Assembly (NCBI GenBank): GCA_030248065.1
Contig: JASAMV010000944.1
Coordinates: 1 to 64,000, forward strand
Reading direction: 5' to 3'
Source: Rhynchonema sp. JSB1_4
Taxonomy: Eukaryota > Nematoda > Chromadorea > Monhysterida > Xyalidae
DNA length: 64,000 nucleotides
The notes under the pieces were generated by a model, which worked only from the letters and a program-made list of their open reading frames with translations, had not been told where the DNA came from and made no database searches. Positions 35,501 to 47,500 of this stretch are shown piece by piece. The position numbers and the translations under genes are program-made. Position 1 is the stretch's first letter. The number at the start of each line of letters is the position of its first letter.

Positions 35501-38500
35501 CTAGGCCGAAACGTGCAGTGAATAATTACACACTCTCAGCGAATGTCCTCCTGTTTATCTTTCCATGCGCTTAAAGCTCGTTGAGACCATAGGGTTATAT
35601 ACTGTCACATCGTCTGGTGAGCAAAACATATCACTTCTACAATTTCAAGCATGATCAGACGCCATAATGTGTTTTCTTGTCATACGGCTATAGCATGCAG
35701 ACACCTTACCTACCGTCGTGAACATTCATACCCGCGTCCGGGCGTGTTTCGTACCGTTATGCAGCTCGCGTGGACGGCAGACGCCACAAGCAACAGCCAA
35801 TCAGTCACCTGGCAGTGCGCTGTGATTGGCTGTGAACACGACTCTGCAATCCATATGATCTGTGTCATGCACGAAGCGGCCGTTTCCTGCGCACCCGGAC
35901 ATGTGGTATGAACAGCCACGACCGCAACGATGTATTACGTCTGCTGCACACTGCAAGATCGTAATAGTACACATGCTTAAGCCGTGTAACCCAATTTTCG
36001 ACAATCTTGTATGGGGAGTATACTTCGGCATTTTAGTTCCACTTTCGGGTTCCAAATTTAGCGCAAGTTTCTGAACGCTGCACGCCCGCCTGTCCTATTC
36101 GCCTACGCAGTGCTCACAATTACGTCATGAGTGAGCGCGGTACGAACATGAAGAATACGAATGGACTAGACCTGCCACAAAATTTGCGCCATAACAAATT
36201 TGAGTCACGTCTACACACGTCATTGTAGTGGTCTCAAAGCCGTCGCGAAGAGCCGCCATTTGTTAATTACACCGGCTAGAATATCCTATTCCTGTCCCTT
36301 GTGGAGTTTGGGGGTGGGGAGAGTTTCATCCTAAGATGAGAAACTAATTCAGGATAACGAAAGCAAGCTGACAGTAAACATCTCCACCGTGTCTGACTCA
36401 TCTGTGTCTGGCTCGTTTCTCGTCAGAAAACACAACAAAACAACCCCTGCGTTCTTGGAAAAATAAAAAGGACTGTGCATGCAGGCTGGCTTCTCAGCTC
36501 AAGGCACTGATCTGCCATTATCATGCATCAAAGCGGATAAGGGGCTCACGCTATCACACCATCAGTGCACACACACACACACACACCATGTGTGTCACAG
36601 CGCTGTTTGGTTGGAGCCTTTCACGTGCTCGTTCTATTACCGTTCTGCCCATGTCCCTGTGTGGCGCAACGGGTGCCAACTTCTTGTTCAGGTCGAAAAG
36701 TCGTACCAAGCGACACAAATTATTATTGCTGCAAACATTGTGGTGAAAAAAATTTAGACGAAGTGGTTTACGCAGTAAATAGTGTATATTGTTTGTATCA
36801 CTGTGCTCTAATCTTGTTTTATTCACAGCACATGTGCAGGAGGAAGATTGCTGGCACGGTCAAAAACAGATTCCACGCCAACGTTTCATTATTGTGCGCA
36901 TCCACCTTGAACCCTGCTACAGCAACCCGCTGCACATAATCACTTTTGTCGCAATGCTTGTGCTTACATATTGGCCTTTTTCACTAGACTGCATAGACTG
37001 CATACTATCTCATCACGCATTTGATAGAATGCAGATTTTCTCAGTCCCGCTAAGCTTGAAAATTACAGGGTTGCTGTTATACATGTTTGCGTGTATTAAC
37101 TTTGCGTAAACACCCCTTTTTTGCACGAAAATACCTCATTCTACAGTAACCTAATGCAGTCTAGTCATGGTTTTGAAAATTTTCAATCGCGTGTATTATC
37201 TTTGAATTAGACTGCATTTCCATGCAGTCAATGCAGTCAAGTCATGTTTTTGTTTTTTAAAATGGGTTATGGTATGTGCATTTCGTGTGTAATTGCCGTG
37301 TGCGCAAATTACAACGTACAAATTAATAAATATCACGGCACATCATAGTTAAGGCGTAAATTCATGGTATTTCAGACATCACGTAAAAACTTGAGTTAAA
37401 ATAAAGTAATTTGATTGAAATCGTTTGCACATTTATATGACGAGGTTCGATTTGATCAGAAAATGTGATTCTATGCAGAAGAAAGAGGTGCAACGAACAA
37501 CATAAGAAATCTTTAGAAATCTGGAATGAAGTCCATCACAAAGAAATGAAAGATAGACGACCTTATGCTCAATAGAACAGAATACAGGGCAAAACGGCAA
37601 AAGAGCAAAAGTGGAAAAAACCACTGTACTGAATGACAATAACAATGATTAAAATGTTGAAACAATATTTGCAGCATAAACCAATCTGTATTAGTCACTG
37701 AGCAGAGTCCGGTTGTTGTTGGGGAGGCTCATACGTCGGCAACAGGCGGACTTCGAGACCGAGGAATTTGTACATATCAAGCAGTAGCGCTTGTTTCTTG
37801 CGGGCCGGTTTCTGTCCGTATATCATGCCGAGCGATGAGAAGTGAATTTGCACCCAATCATCAATATTTGCCTGATGAGCCAAGTCCTCAATTGGCCTAA
37901 TGAAAATGTAATGATATCGGGTGAACAGGCATTGGTGGTCAATATGCACTAATTTATGGCATCGCAACACGTTGCAGTCGCTGTCCATTTCCTCATCCTC
38001 CTCAGTGATGAAAAACCATCGTTCGGACTTCTTGCCCAGCTTGTCATGTATGACGAACTTCTGCAATGTGGGTGGTGTCACGTGGGTGTCTAGCGGTACG
38101 AAATTTGAAAAATGTATCGAAATTGTGCTGACCTGGCATGTTGCGCATCGAGCCCTGACAATTTCTCCGATCTCAATGTTCGTGAACGTCGTGGACATCA
38201 CATCCAAATCGTCAATTTTGAATGCCAGCTGCAAGTAGCACAGTCATGTCATCTGATTGTCTTCATACGTAAAAAGTTTGTATTACAACCGTTTTTCCAG
38301 CTGCTGTTGTCACATCGATAGTAGGTGAATTGCAGTGGTCAGGAGCAGCTCTAATGCGGGTCGCAGCAACCTCCTCGAGCAGAAGCGAATCAAGATTGGT
38401 GAGCACGATTGGTGTTCGTGACAAGTGATGCCTGCCCGGTTGTTTCAGTGCTTGCTGCATTTCATGTGTGTGGGCTGTAATGATAAAAATGTTTTTATGG

Positions 38501-41500
38501 TTCCATGGGAAGCATGGTTTAAAGTTGTGACTGTTAACCTGCATTTTTCTCGAAAAACACCATGTTCGGAATCGTGCAGAAATCGGCTGGCCCATACGGT
38601 ACAGTTCGTCTGATTGGCGGGATCAGCATCTCGTACACACGGTCACCGTCCTGCGATTTGGTGAGTCTGATTGCAGGATCTGAAAAGTGAACGTGCATTG
38701 CAACCACATTGCTTTCTGGAAACAAATTGGCAAAATATTACCGATTTTTTTCGCCCGTTTCAGTGTCCACTCGGGTGCTTTTGGCGGAGGATTGTACGGA
38801 AACCCGTCAACGAACTCTGTTCTCAGTTTGTCGTGCAGAACTTTATCCGCCATGTCTGGTAGCGAAGGCGGCGGCGGTTTTGGTGGAACTGAAACTGAAC
38901 TGAACTGAGCTGAAAATTTCCTGTGCGCATTTCCTAATTTGAATTTTTTTAAATTGGTAATTTACAACAGGCATTTTATTGTCCATATTAAAAATGATGG
39001 CGTTTACACTTTTAACGAATTTTGCTCACTTCCCATTCGTTCCGCTAAGTCTGCCCTCTCTAGCAGTTGATCTTCAAGTTGTCGAGCTTCAATTTGTTGC
39101 ACTGCTGCACTGCTCTAAAAGTGAGAGCACAATTGGGCTGTTTCCGACAAGAAGCACTTTATTTTTTTTGCAAAATACAGTTATTTAAACTGTGTAAGAC
39201 TGCAATCAAAAGATTCAAATGTTGTTGGATGTTTCATTTATTGTCACGCAGTCTTACCAGCCTCTTACCTGTCTCATTCGGGATTTTCGGTACTCAGTTT
39301 GTGTCGGGAGTCTTTGCCTAGCGACACGTCTGTCAGCGCCACTGGATGCCAACGGTAGAACCAAGTCTGTTATTGTTGTTATTGTCTTACTTTATTCCCC
39401 ACATTTAAAGCAATTAACAAAATTTTCCTGACTGAAATTAAAAAAAATTAAAAAAATTAAAAGCACAGAACCAACCCGATGGATCTATTGATGTTTCCTG
39501 ACCGACACGGCCGTTGCCGGGATGGCCGGCTCCAATGTCCACCATTTGTTGCATGAACGTGTCCATGTCTGCGGCTCGGTTCGTAACGTCACCGCCGTCG
39601 TCATCAACTTCTTCCTCATCACCGTGCTGGTCTGTGTATGTGGTGAATACAATAATTATTTTCAACTAAGTAGTGTCAATTATCTAATTTTCTAATTTTC
39701 AGGGTTGTATCGAACCTCGCTTGTTCGTTGCCGCGTGGCGTGTCACGTCCTCTTCATCATCGCTCATCACCTCCAGCACCGTTCTCGCTCCTCTGTTTGC
39801 TTTCCTTCTTGTTTCGACGCGACCTGTGTGGACGTTTTCACAATTGTATAGTGCATAACAAAGATGACAGTTAGCGTATTGAACACAGCGTGAAAAGTTT
39901 ACAGTATATTGGACATTGAAAACATTAAAAACTGCACCTTTTTTGTTTCTAGACAGCGCCTTCGTCACGGGGTAGCATATTGTGTTCAAGTACGATTTTG
40001 ACGGTTGATCACTTTGTACGGCCGCCGTGAGTTTCTCCACCCCTTTCACCTGCATGTTCTCGGTCGTCATAATAAATAAACTAGTAAATTAACAATTTAA
40101 AATAAACAATTTAACGGAGAAACAAGATTGTTACCATCAACGTGGAAAACGGCAACGATGCCTTGGCGCGTTGACACAAGTATGCAAGCCAGTACAGCAA
40201 GCAACCAAGCAAGCCCAAACACGTGTACAAAAAAACGCACCTGACTTTTCGTCACCCAACCGCTGCTTGCCCTCCAAAGCAATTTCGCGCGCCGGCCGCT
40301 CATCGAGGAACGAGCAGTCACTTTTGGTCGGCGATCCGCTTTCCGATCTGGATTCATCCAGAAGGTCGATGCCTGAAAAGTCTATGAAACTTTGCTAACT
40401 TAAAAAAATATCAATTTTCATTTGCCAATAGTTAAATCGTGTGGCAAAATAGTTTGCCAAGTTCTAAAAAGTCGTCTCATGAGTTACTTTACAATGCCTG
40501 AAAAGTCTATGAAACTTTGCTAACTTAAAAAAATATCAATTTTCATTTGCCAACAGTTAAATCGTCTGGCAAAATAGTTTGCCAAGTTTTAAAAAGTCGT
40601 CTCATGAGTTACTTTACAAGACAACCACGTGTGGTAATTACCGCAAGAACAAAAATGTGCAAAAGATAAAAAGAATCGCAAACCGCCAGAAGACGATTGG
40701 TCCGAAACTGCCTGTTCGTGTATTGTCCTGTAGTCGATTTCTGGCTGCAACTGGACGTCCAACTCGCGTCGCGGACTGGGCGGATCCGGTGCGACAAGTA
40801 GGCCGGATAATTGCGCGATGAGAGCTACAAAAAATTGTCGTGGTTGTAAAAATTGTCATTGTCGTACAAAACGTCGTAAAAATGTAAATGTTGCATAAAA
40901 ACAATAAAGAGTAAATAATAAGCAATAAGTACCAACCGGGTTCCATGCCGGTTGGCTCATGGGATTCAGCCACGGACGTCTCGACTTGTGCGTCCAAATT
41001 GTGCGCCAGTGGCATCGATGTCATATCAGGCTAAAAATGTCAAACATCGTTGTTGTCAAAAACCGTAAAATCTAAAATACAAGGGGGGCTGATTGTTTTC
41101 AGGCTGATTGTTGATTTTTTTAGCTTTTTTGGACTTTTTTAGTTTCAGCCCCCTTTTACCTACCCGCCTACCTACCTACCTACCTACCCACCTACCTACC
41201 TACCTAAAATAGAGCCCCCCAAAAATACAACCCCCCCTAAACACAAAACCCGGGGGGGGGGGGTTTGGGGGGTGTCAAAAACCGTAAAATCTAAAATACA
41301 AGGGGGGCTGATTGTTTTCACTGACCCCTTTTGGGGGCTGTATTTTTGGGGGGCTCTATTTTTTCGCTGCCCAAACTCTCGAAAAATGTCCCAAAAAATG
41401 CCCCTAAAAGAGAGTTCTTTCAGGGTGTTACTGGTCATTATTGAGTGTTTTTAGGTGCAAATCTGACGCCAAAATCAGTGATTTCACAATCCGTGAAAAA

Positions 41501-44500
41501 ATAGAGCCCCTCCCCCAAAAATACAACCCTCCTAAAAGGGGTCAGTGAAAAAATACAGCCCCCCCTTGTATTTTAGGTTTTACGGTACCTACCTACCTAC
41601 CTACCTACCTACCCCCCAGCTGTACCAGTGAAAACAAGTATTCTGCAGAAAATGTCCGAATTTTTTTAGCTTTTTTGGATCCCCCCCTGTCTGCAGAAAA
41701 TTTCCGAATTTTTTTAGCTTTTTTTGGACTTTCTTAGTTTCAGCCCCCTTTTACCCACCTACCTGCCTACCTACCTACCTATCTACCTACCGTATTCCCT
41801 AAAATAGAGCCCCCCAAAAATACAACCCCCCCTAAAAGGGGTCAGTGAAAAAATACAGCCCCCCTTGTATTTTAGGTTTTACGGTACCTACCTACCTACC
41901 TACCTACCCACCTACCTACCTACCTACCTACCTACCCCCCAGCTGTACCAGTGAAAACAAGTATTCTGCAGAAAATTTCCGAATTTTTTTCAGCTTTTTT
42001 TGGACTTTTTTAGTTTCAGCCCTTGAAAATTGGCTGACCGGGCCGGGCCGAGCCGGGCCGACCTCACGCCAAAACGGGCCGGGCCGGGCCGGGTCGGGCC
42101 CACTTTACCCGGCCCGTTTCCGATCTCTGGGGGCTGTATTTTTGGGGGGCTCTATTTTTTCACTGACACCTTTTAGGGGGGCTGTATTTTTGGGGAGATC
42201 TATTTTTGGGGGTCTCTATTTTAGGGAATACGGTAGACGAATTTGGGGGGGGCCACCCCCCAGTACAACCCAACCCTGACTTTGGCCATTTTGGTAAAAA
42301 TACCTAGAATTTCGGGGGTCCCAGAAACAACAAAATTAAAAAAACCTGAACTGAACCTGAATGTCCTCGGTGTCGTGCGCGTGCATCATTTGAGGCGTGG
42401 ATGGCGTTCTCCTGTGTTTGACGTTTGCTGCAAAATGTGATCGATTCACAATGGCACAATGGTGGTGAACAGATTAGGATCGGGCCGGGCCGGGCCGGGC
42501 TGGACCTCATTTTTGGACTTTGGCTCGGGTCGGGCCGGGCCTAGCCGAGTCGGGGCCTGGCCGGGCCGGGCCGGACCGGACTTGCCTCGGCCCGAATCGC
42601 TCAAATTTCAAGCCAAAAAAAAGCTTTTTTTGAGCAACTATCTCCAAAAATTGCGCTTCGCCGGCGGACCTAAGGCACAGGCCGGGCCGGGCCGCGATTT
42701 TGGACTTTCAAATCGGGTCGGGACGGGCAGGAGTTTTGGTCAGTCGGGCCGGCCCGGGCCGAAGCCTGATCCTAATCTCTGATTCCAGCCATTTTGTTTC
42801 GGAAAAAAAAATAATTACAAGAGAAAATGCCAGCGGAGGATCAATTTCTGTCGCATTGTTTGCATTTGGTTATGTCTCCAGTTGCAAACTCGCCGCAGGT
42901 AGACGGTCCCAGCCGTCCTAACTGCACTATTTAAGGACTGCAGTACAAAAGGAAGAGAGAGAGAGCGCATGCTGGCTGGCTGGCAGAGTGAAAACATCTA
43001 ATAAATCAACGATTTTCGCCCGCATGTGTGTGTACATGCGCTCATTTTGCCTTATAGGTTAATAAAAGCAAGTACTGCTCATACCGTCTACGAAATGATA
43101 TGATCGGTCATTATGTAGGTAAGGCGTGGCTATACAATGATGACCAAATGGGGTCCTCTTACCTCCGAAAGGGGCTCCGGTCGATGTTGAACTCTGTGTG
43201 AATGCACCAGTTTGCCCTCGCTGCTGCTGTTGTTGTTGCTGTTGCTGTTGTTGCTGACCACTTGCACTCATAATTGCACAATGACAATATAATTGGGCCG
43301 ATTTAACGATCACACATGCACACGCGCGACGACGGTGTTTTATGATTATGACACGACTGTACTAACATTCAGTGCTGCGTTGAGCCACTGGTGAATGATG
43401 TTGCAAGAATAATGTTTATTATTTGAGATGGCGGAACCACATGCGTTTTTGGATGAGAACCAAATCATATAAAATATATATCATCCGGTGCAAAGTATGA
43501 ATATATACACATAGATGACCTGAACTGTACTGCTGTATTGTTGGTTGGTGCTTGGGCGCGTTTACCTCCAAATTGTGTTTTTACGAGTTGGGTTTTGCCA
43601 ACAATAAACACATACAGTAACCCAATTAGACTGCATAGACTGCATTTGCTACAGTATACCCAAATCATTATGACTAGACTGCATTGACTGCATTGTCCAC
43701 TTAAACAGACCCTGTATCAATGCAGTCTATCTGGTCAATGCAGTCTATGCAGTCTAGGGAAAAAGGCCACATATTTATGACCAGCTGATACTGTATTAGT
43801 TAAGCTACTGTTACTTAAAAACTGCTAACAGGTGATACAAGGTGCATCTATGCTAACAAAAATACTTAATCTGCAGTTACTCATCTAAAGAACTCTGTAT
43901 AAGCTGCTGGAGGAAAGGATTTACCAGAGCTTTAAGCAAAGATGCGGGTACAGTATAAGTAAAACTGTCAGATAGACACTGCCTTGGACCTCCGATGCTG
44001 AAATCTGCTGTTTTTCTCAGGAGTCTTCACGATAACAAACTATTTGAAATATCGATGTATGTTTTTATGGCGTCCGACAAAATCTGAGCATATCTCTCGC
44101 CTGAGGCGCCTTGGAACTATAAAGCTTCCATATGCGTCTGTTCAGGCGAAAACATTAAAATTAGCGCACTAAAACTCATGGAGCAACAATGGGCTTCATT
44201 GGTCAACTCACATCGTCATCGATGGTCGTCAGCGCATTTGTATATTTAATCACGCTCATTTAGTGTTGTTTCGTCTCCGTCGACGACTTGCGTTGACTAG
44301 CAAACAATTAGCCCAGTTTTGATTGCCTGTCACCGGATGCGTGACATTGGGTCGTATTTTAACGCCACGGGTGACTGTAAACACATCCGCCGCTTTCCAG
44401 GCAATTTCTAATAACAGACAAGGAATAAGTAATATCAACCTATTCTATAATAAGTGTGGGAGCGTTCATTATTCCCGGAACAAGGTCGTTTTTTTCAAAA

Positions 44501-47500
44501 CAATCAAAACAAAGCAACAGTTTTGCAAACAAAACCTTCCCTGGTGGCAAGTTCCACATTTGCTTACGCCAACTGTCTGTCATTGCGGTTTAAAAACAGG
44601 ACGGGCACCCAGCTGTCCCGATCGTTTGGTACTTACACATATGTAGAGTTCAGCTCCAGTCTTCCAGAGAGCATCCCGAATAAATCAGGCATTCCTTTAT
44701 ATCATCGTCATTCTCACAGAATTCTCACGAGATATCATTGGGCGAAACATCCAAAGCAAGTGATCAGCTCATTCTCGCCAACCTGATTGTGCATTGATTT
44801 CAGTGAGTTCTGACGAAGCGATGCCAGTGACTGGACCGGGCGGACGACGGCTGCGCAAAGATCGTGCTCTGACCGGATCAAGGAGTTCGAAAGCATCACA
44901 AGGTCAGTAGACTCGAATCGGGCAGCACTCGTGTTTGGTTGTTGGGGTCACCATGTGCACATCTGGTGCATTCGCACTGACGATGACCTGGTGCGCCGTC
45001 GGTCTGGTCAACACGGACAACCAAAAACATGCTGCACAATTCCAGCTCTTTGTTTTTGTTGTTGGACTTTCGACGGCTCCATTTGTGTTTACAATAGTTG
45101 ATTGCCCTTTTGGTCGGTGACACGCCATTTTTATTTTTGCCCTTAAAACGTGACCGGCGTCCATGTGAGCCCAGTCGCTAAACCGCAACGTTCCTCCAAA
45201 CGCGCCAAACATGATCAAATCTGTATTTTTCTATGTCGTTTTCTTTATTGGCATTAACGTGCAATTTGCAGAGCGCTCCCCATGCGACTGCACTAGAGTG
45301 TACCAGAGCAGCATCAGACGTCATAACACGTACAGCTCAAATCGCTCCGTGCGCACAGGCAATAATTTTGTGCACTTTTTGACAGTATATGGACTTTGTG
45401 ATCATGGCACGACTTTTCTCACACACCACTTGCCTTTGCTTGATAACTTCCTGAGTACGAACATTTTCATTCGTAGAATGACGAAACCACGTATAGGCTC
45501 TGGTACATATGTACGTACAGTACCGGGTGCAATTCTAGGCTGAAAGTTGAAGTCGCGTGCACGCGCGTGCACGCGCGTGCGAAACAGTGCAAAGTATAGG
45601 CAAAAGTCGAAGCAACTTCGCGTGCACGCGCGTGCACGCACGTGCACGCGAAGTTTTGCGCGTGCGCTGGCGTGCGCTCCCTATGTTTTTGCACTAGGAA
45701 GGCAGGGGCGTGCACGCGACTTCAACTTTCAGCCTAGAATTGCACCCGGAACTGTAGCTTCCTATTAACACTTCGCTGTTCACGTGACGCACTGCAACTG
45801 AACAAGCAACACTAAAGCACACAGTACTAAGGATTCTCAATTTCCATATCAGTACGTGGAATTTCTAGACCACACACTCTTGCCGGACAACACATAAACC
45901 CAGACAATTCGAAAGCTTTTGTGGCTCCCGTTATTGAGTTCCAGCCATCCGGACATCACTGTACAGTAGCTAGCAGCCGCAGCATGCCTTTTCCCTCAAA
46001 AAACTAAAGGAATGACCAGTGTGGTCGACACGACCTTTGCTGCTGTCAGGGTCGAATTTCTCCTGGTCCAGACCAGGTGATTTTTTAAACAGTTTATTCA
46101 CTAATTTTTCTGTAAAACTGGAATTTTTAGACCAGTTTAAAAATCGTTCATTGTGGTAGTCTTGCGAACAACTTTCGCGCTGGTCATATTCTCAAAATTA
46201 GGCTCACATAAAAGGATCACAAGGTTAGGGCAGGAGTATATCAGTCAGTGATGCCTGCATAGTGCTGAAGTGTATGCAAATAGACTGTTGTCAAATCCAT
46301 GTTGTGTTGACGTTCATTGCCTGGCATCCACTGTTTGCGCAAACGGATCACACATTAAAGTGACCCTACAATTGAACGTTGACCGCGTTTGTTTGCAGCA
46401 ATTTTTTCAGAAAATGAAGGCAAGGTATCAGAAACCCAGGTTTATGGAATGGATTTTCAACTCGTTGCTTTGTGATGTTTCACGGAGCCCACATATTTTC
46501 ACAGGAGGAGAAAAAATGAAAAAGTTTGAGGCCGGCCTGTGCAAAGCGCAAGATAATCCAATCTAAGATATTATCCAATCCAATCTAAATTATGCTGGGG
46601 TAAAACGGTGCTTCAAAAAGGCTTGATTTTTCGGAGTGTTTCGTTTATCGTTTGTCACACCTGGCGTTTCGTACAATGCTTTATATCTCGTTTAACAGAG
46701 AAACGTCTGTGTATAAAACGCTGAAAATATCTTTAGATTGGATTAAGTTGTGTCTTGCACAAGGCCGCCTCAAACTTTTTTCATTTTTTCTCCTCCTGTG
46801 AAAATATGTGGGCTCCGTGAAACATCACAAAGCAACGAGTTGAAAATCCATTCCCAAAATCTGGGTTTCTGATACGTTGCCTTCATCTTCTGAAAAAATG
46901 GCTGCAAACAAAGGCGGTCAACATTCAATTGTAGAGTCACTTTAAGCCAGCATTATTATACATTAATCATGAAACATCATTGCAGGCAGTGGCCTACCGG
47001 CACACATGGGTGTCAGCACACAACGTCAGCTGTCGCAGTTTCGATACCCGACCATTGGGCCAAACACGGATGATCTTCATCCTCAGGTTAATTCTGATTT
47101 TGATCGAATGGTTTGAATTCAAACTGAACTTGGAGACAATGCTTTGTGCAACTTCTGAAATCAAACTGCTGTGATTCAGGACCAGGCTGTGAGTGCTGTA
47201 CGTGAGGTAAGCATTAAAGGGCGTGTCGAACGTCACCTAAAACCCATTTTCCCCGGGGTGGAAATCGTGTTGCTCTTGCTTGCCGTTGTTCTAACTCGCG
47301 AGATCTCGAAATCGAAATGTTTACTTTTGGAGTGAAATCAAATTTCGGGCCCAAGTTCGGTTCTTCACTCAACCGAATCCGGACCGAGACAAAAATCTGG
47401 TGGGAGTTTGATGCATTTTTTTACATTTTTTGACATATTATTTGTTTCGAAAAGCAACACACTCGATTTCGCTATTTAGCGTGACAGAAGACGCGGTTCT

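Larger units (their letters stand above)
33211..37694. other. Intron sequence, mostly featureless
   Basis: Part of the 17 kb intron. It holds a tRNA-like remnant (33985-34060), short GTGCACCCATG repeats (35370-35460), two inverted CCAAT-type boxes at 35797 and 35824, an ACACAC run at 36567, and an ACTGCAT-repeat remnant at 36980-37240. No exon is supported. Confidence 0.45.

Noticed and set aside
41845..42279. 144-codon frame (PTYLPTYLP... and GPGRAGPGS)
   Set aside because: It is a translation of CCTA and GGGCC simple repeats.
45402..45768. Arg/Ala/Cys-rich frames on both strands
   Set aside because: They translate the CGTGCACG arms of a foldback element.
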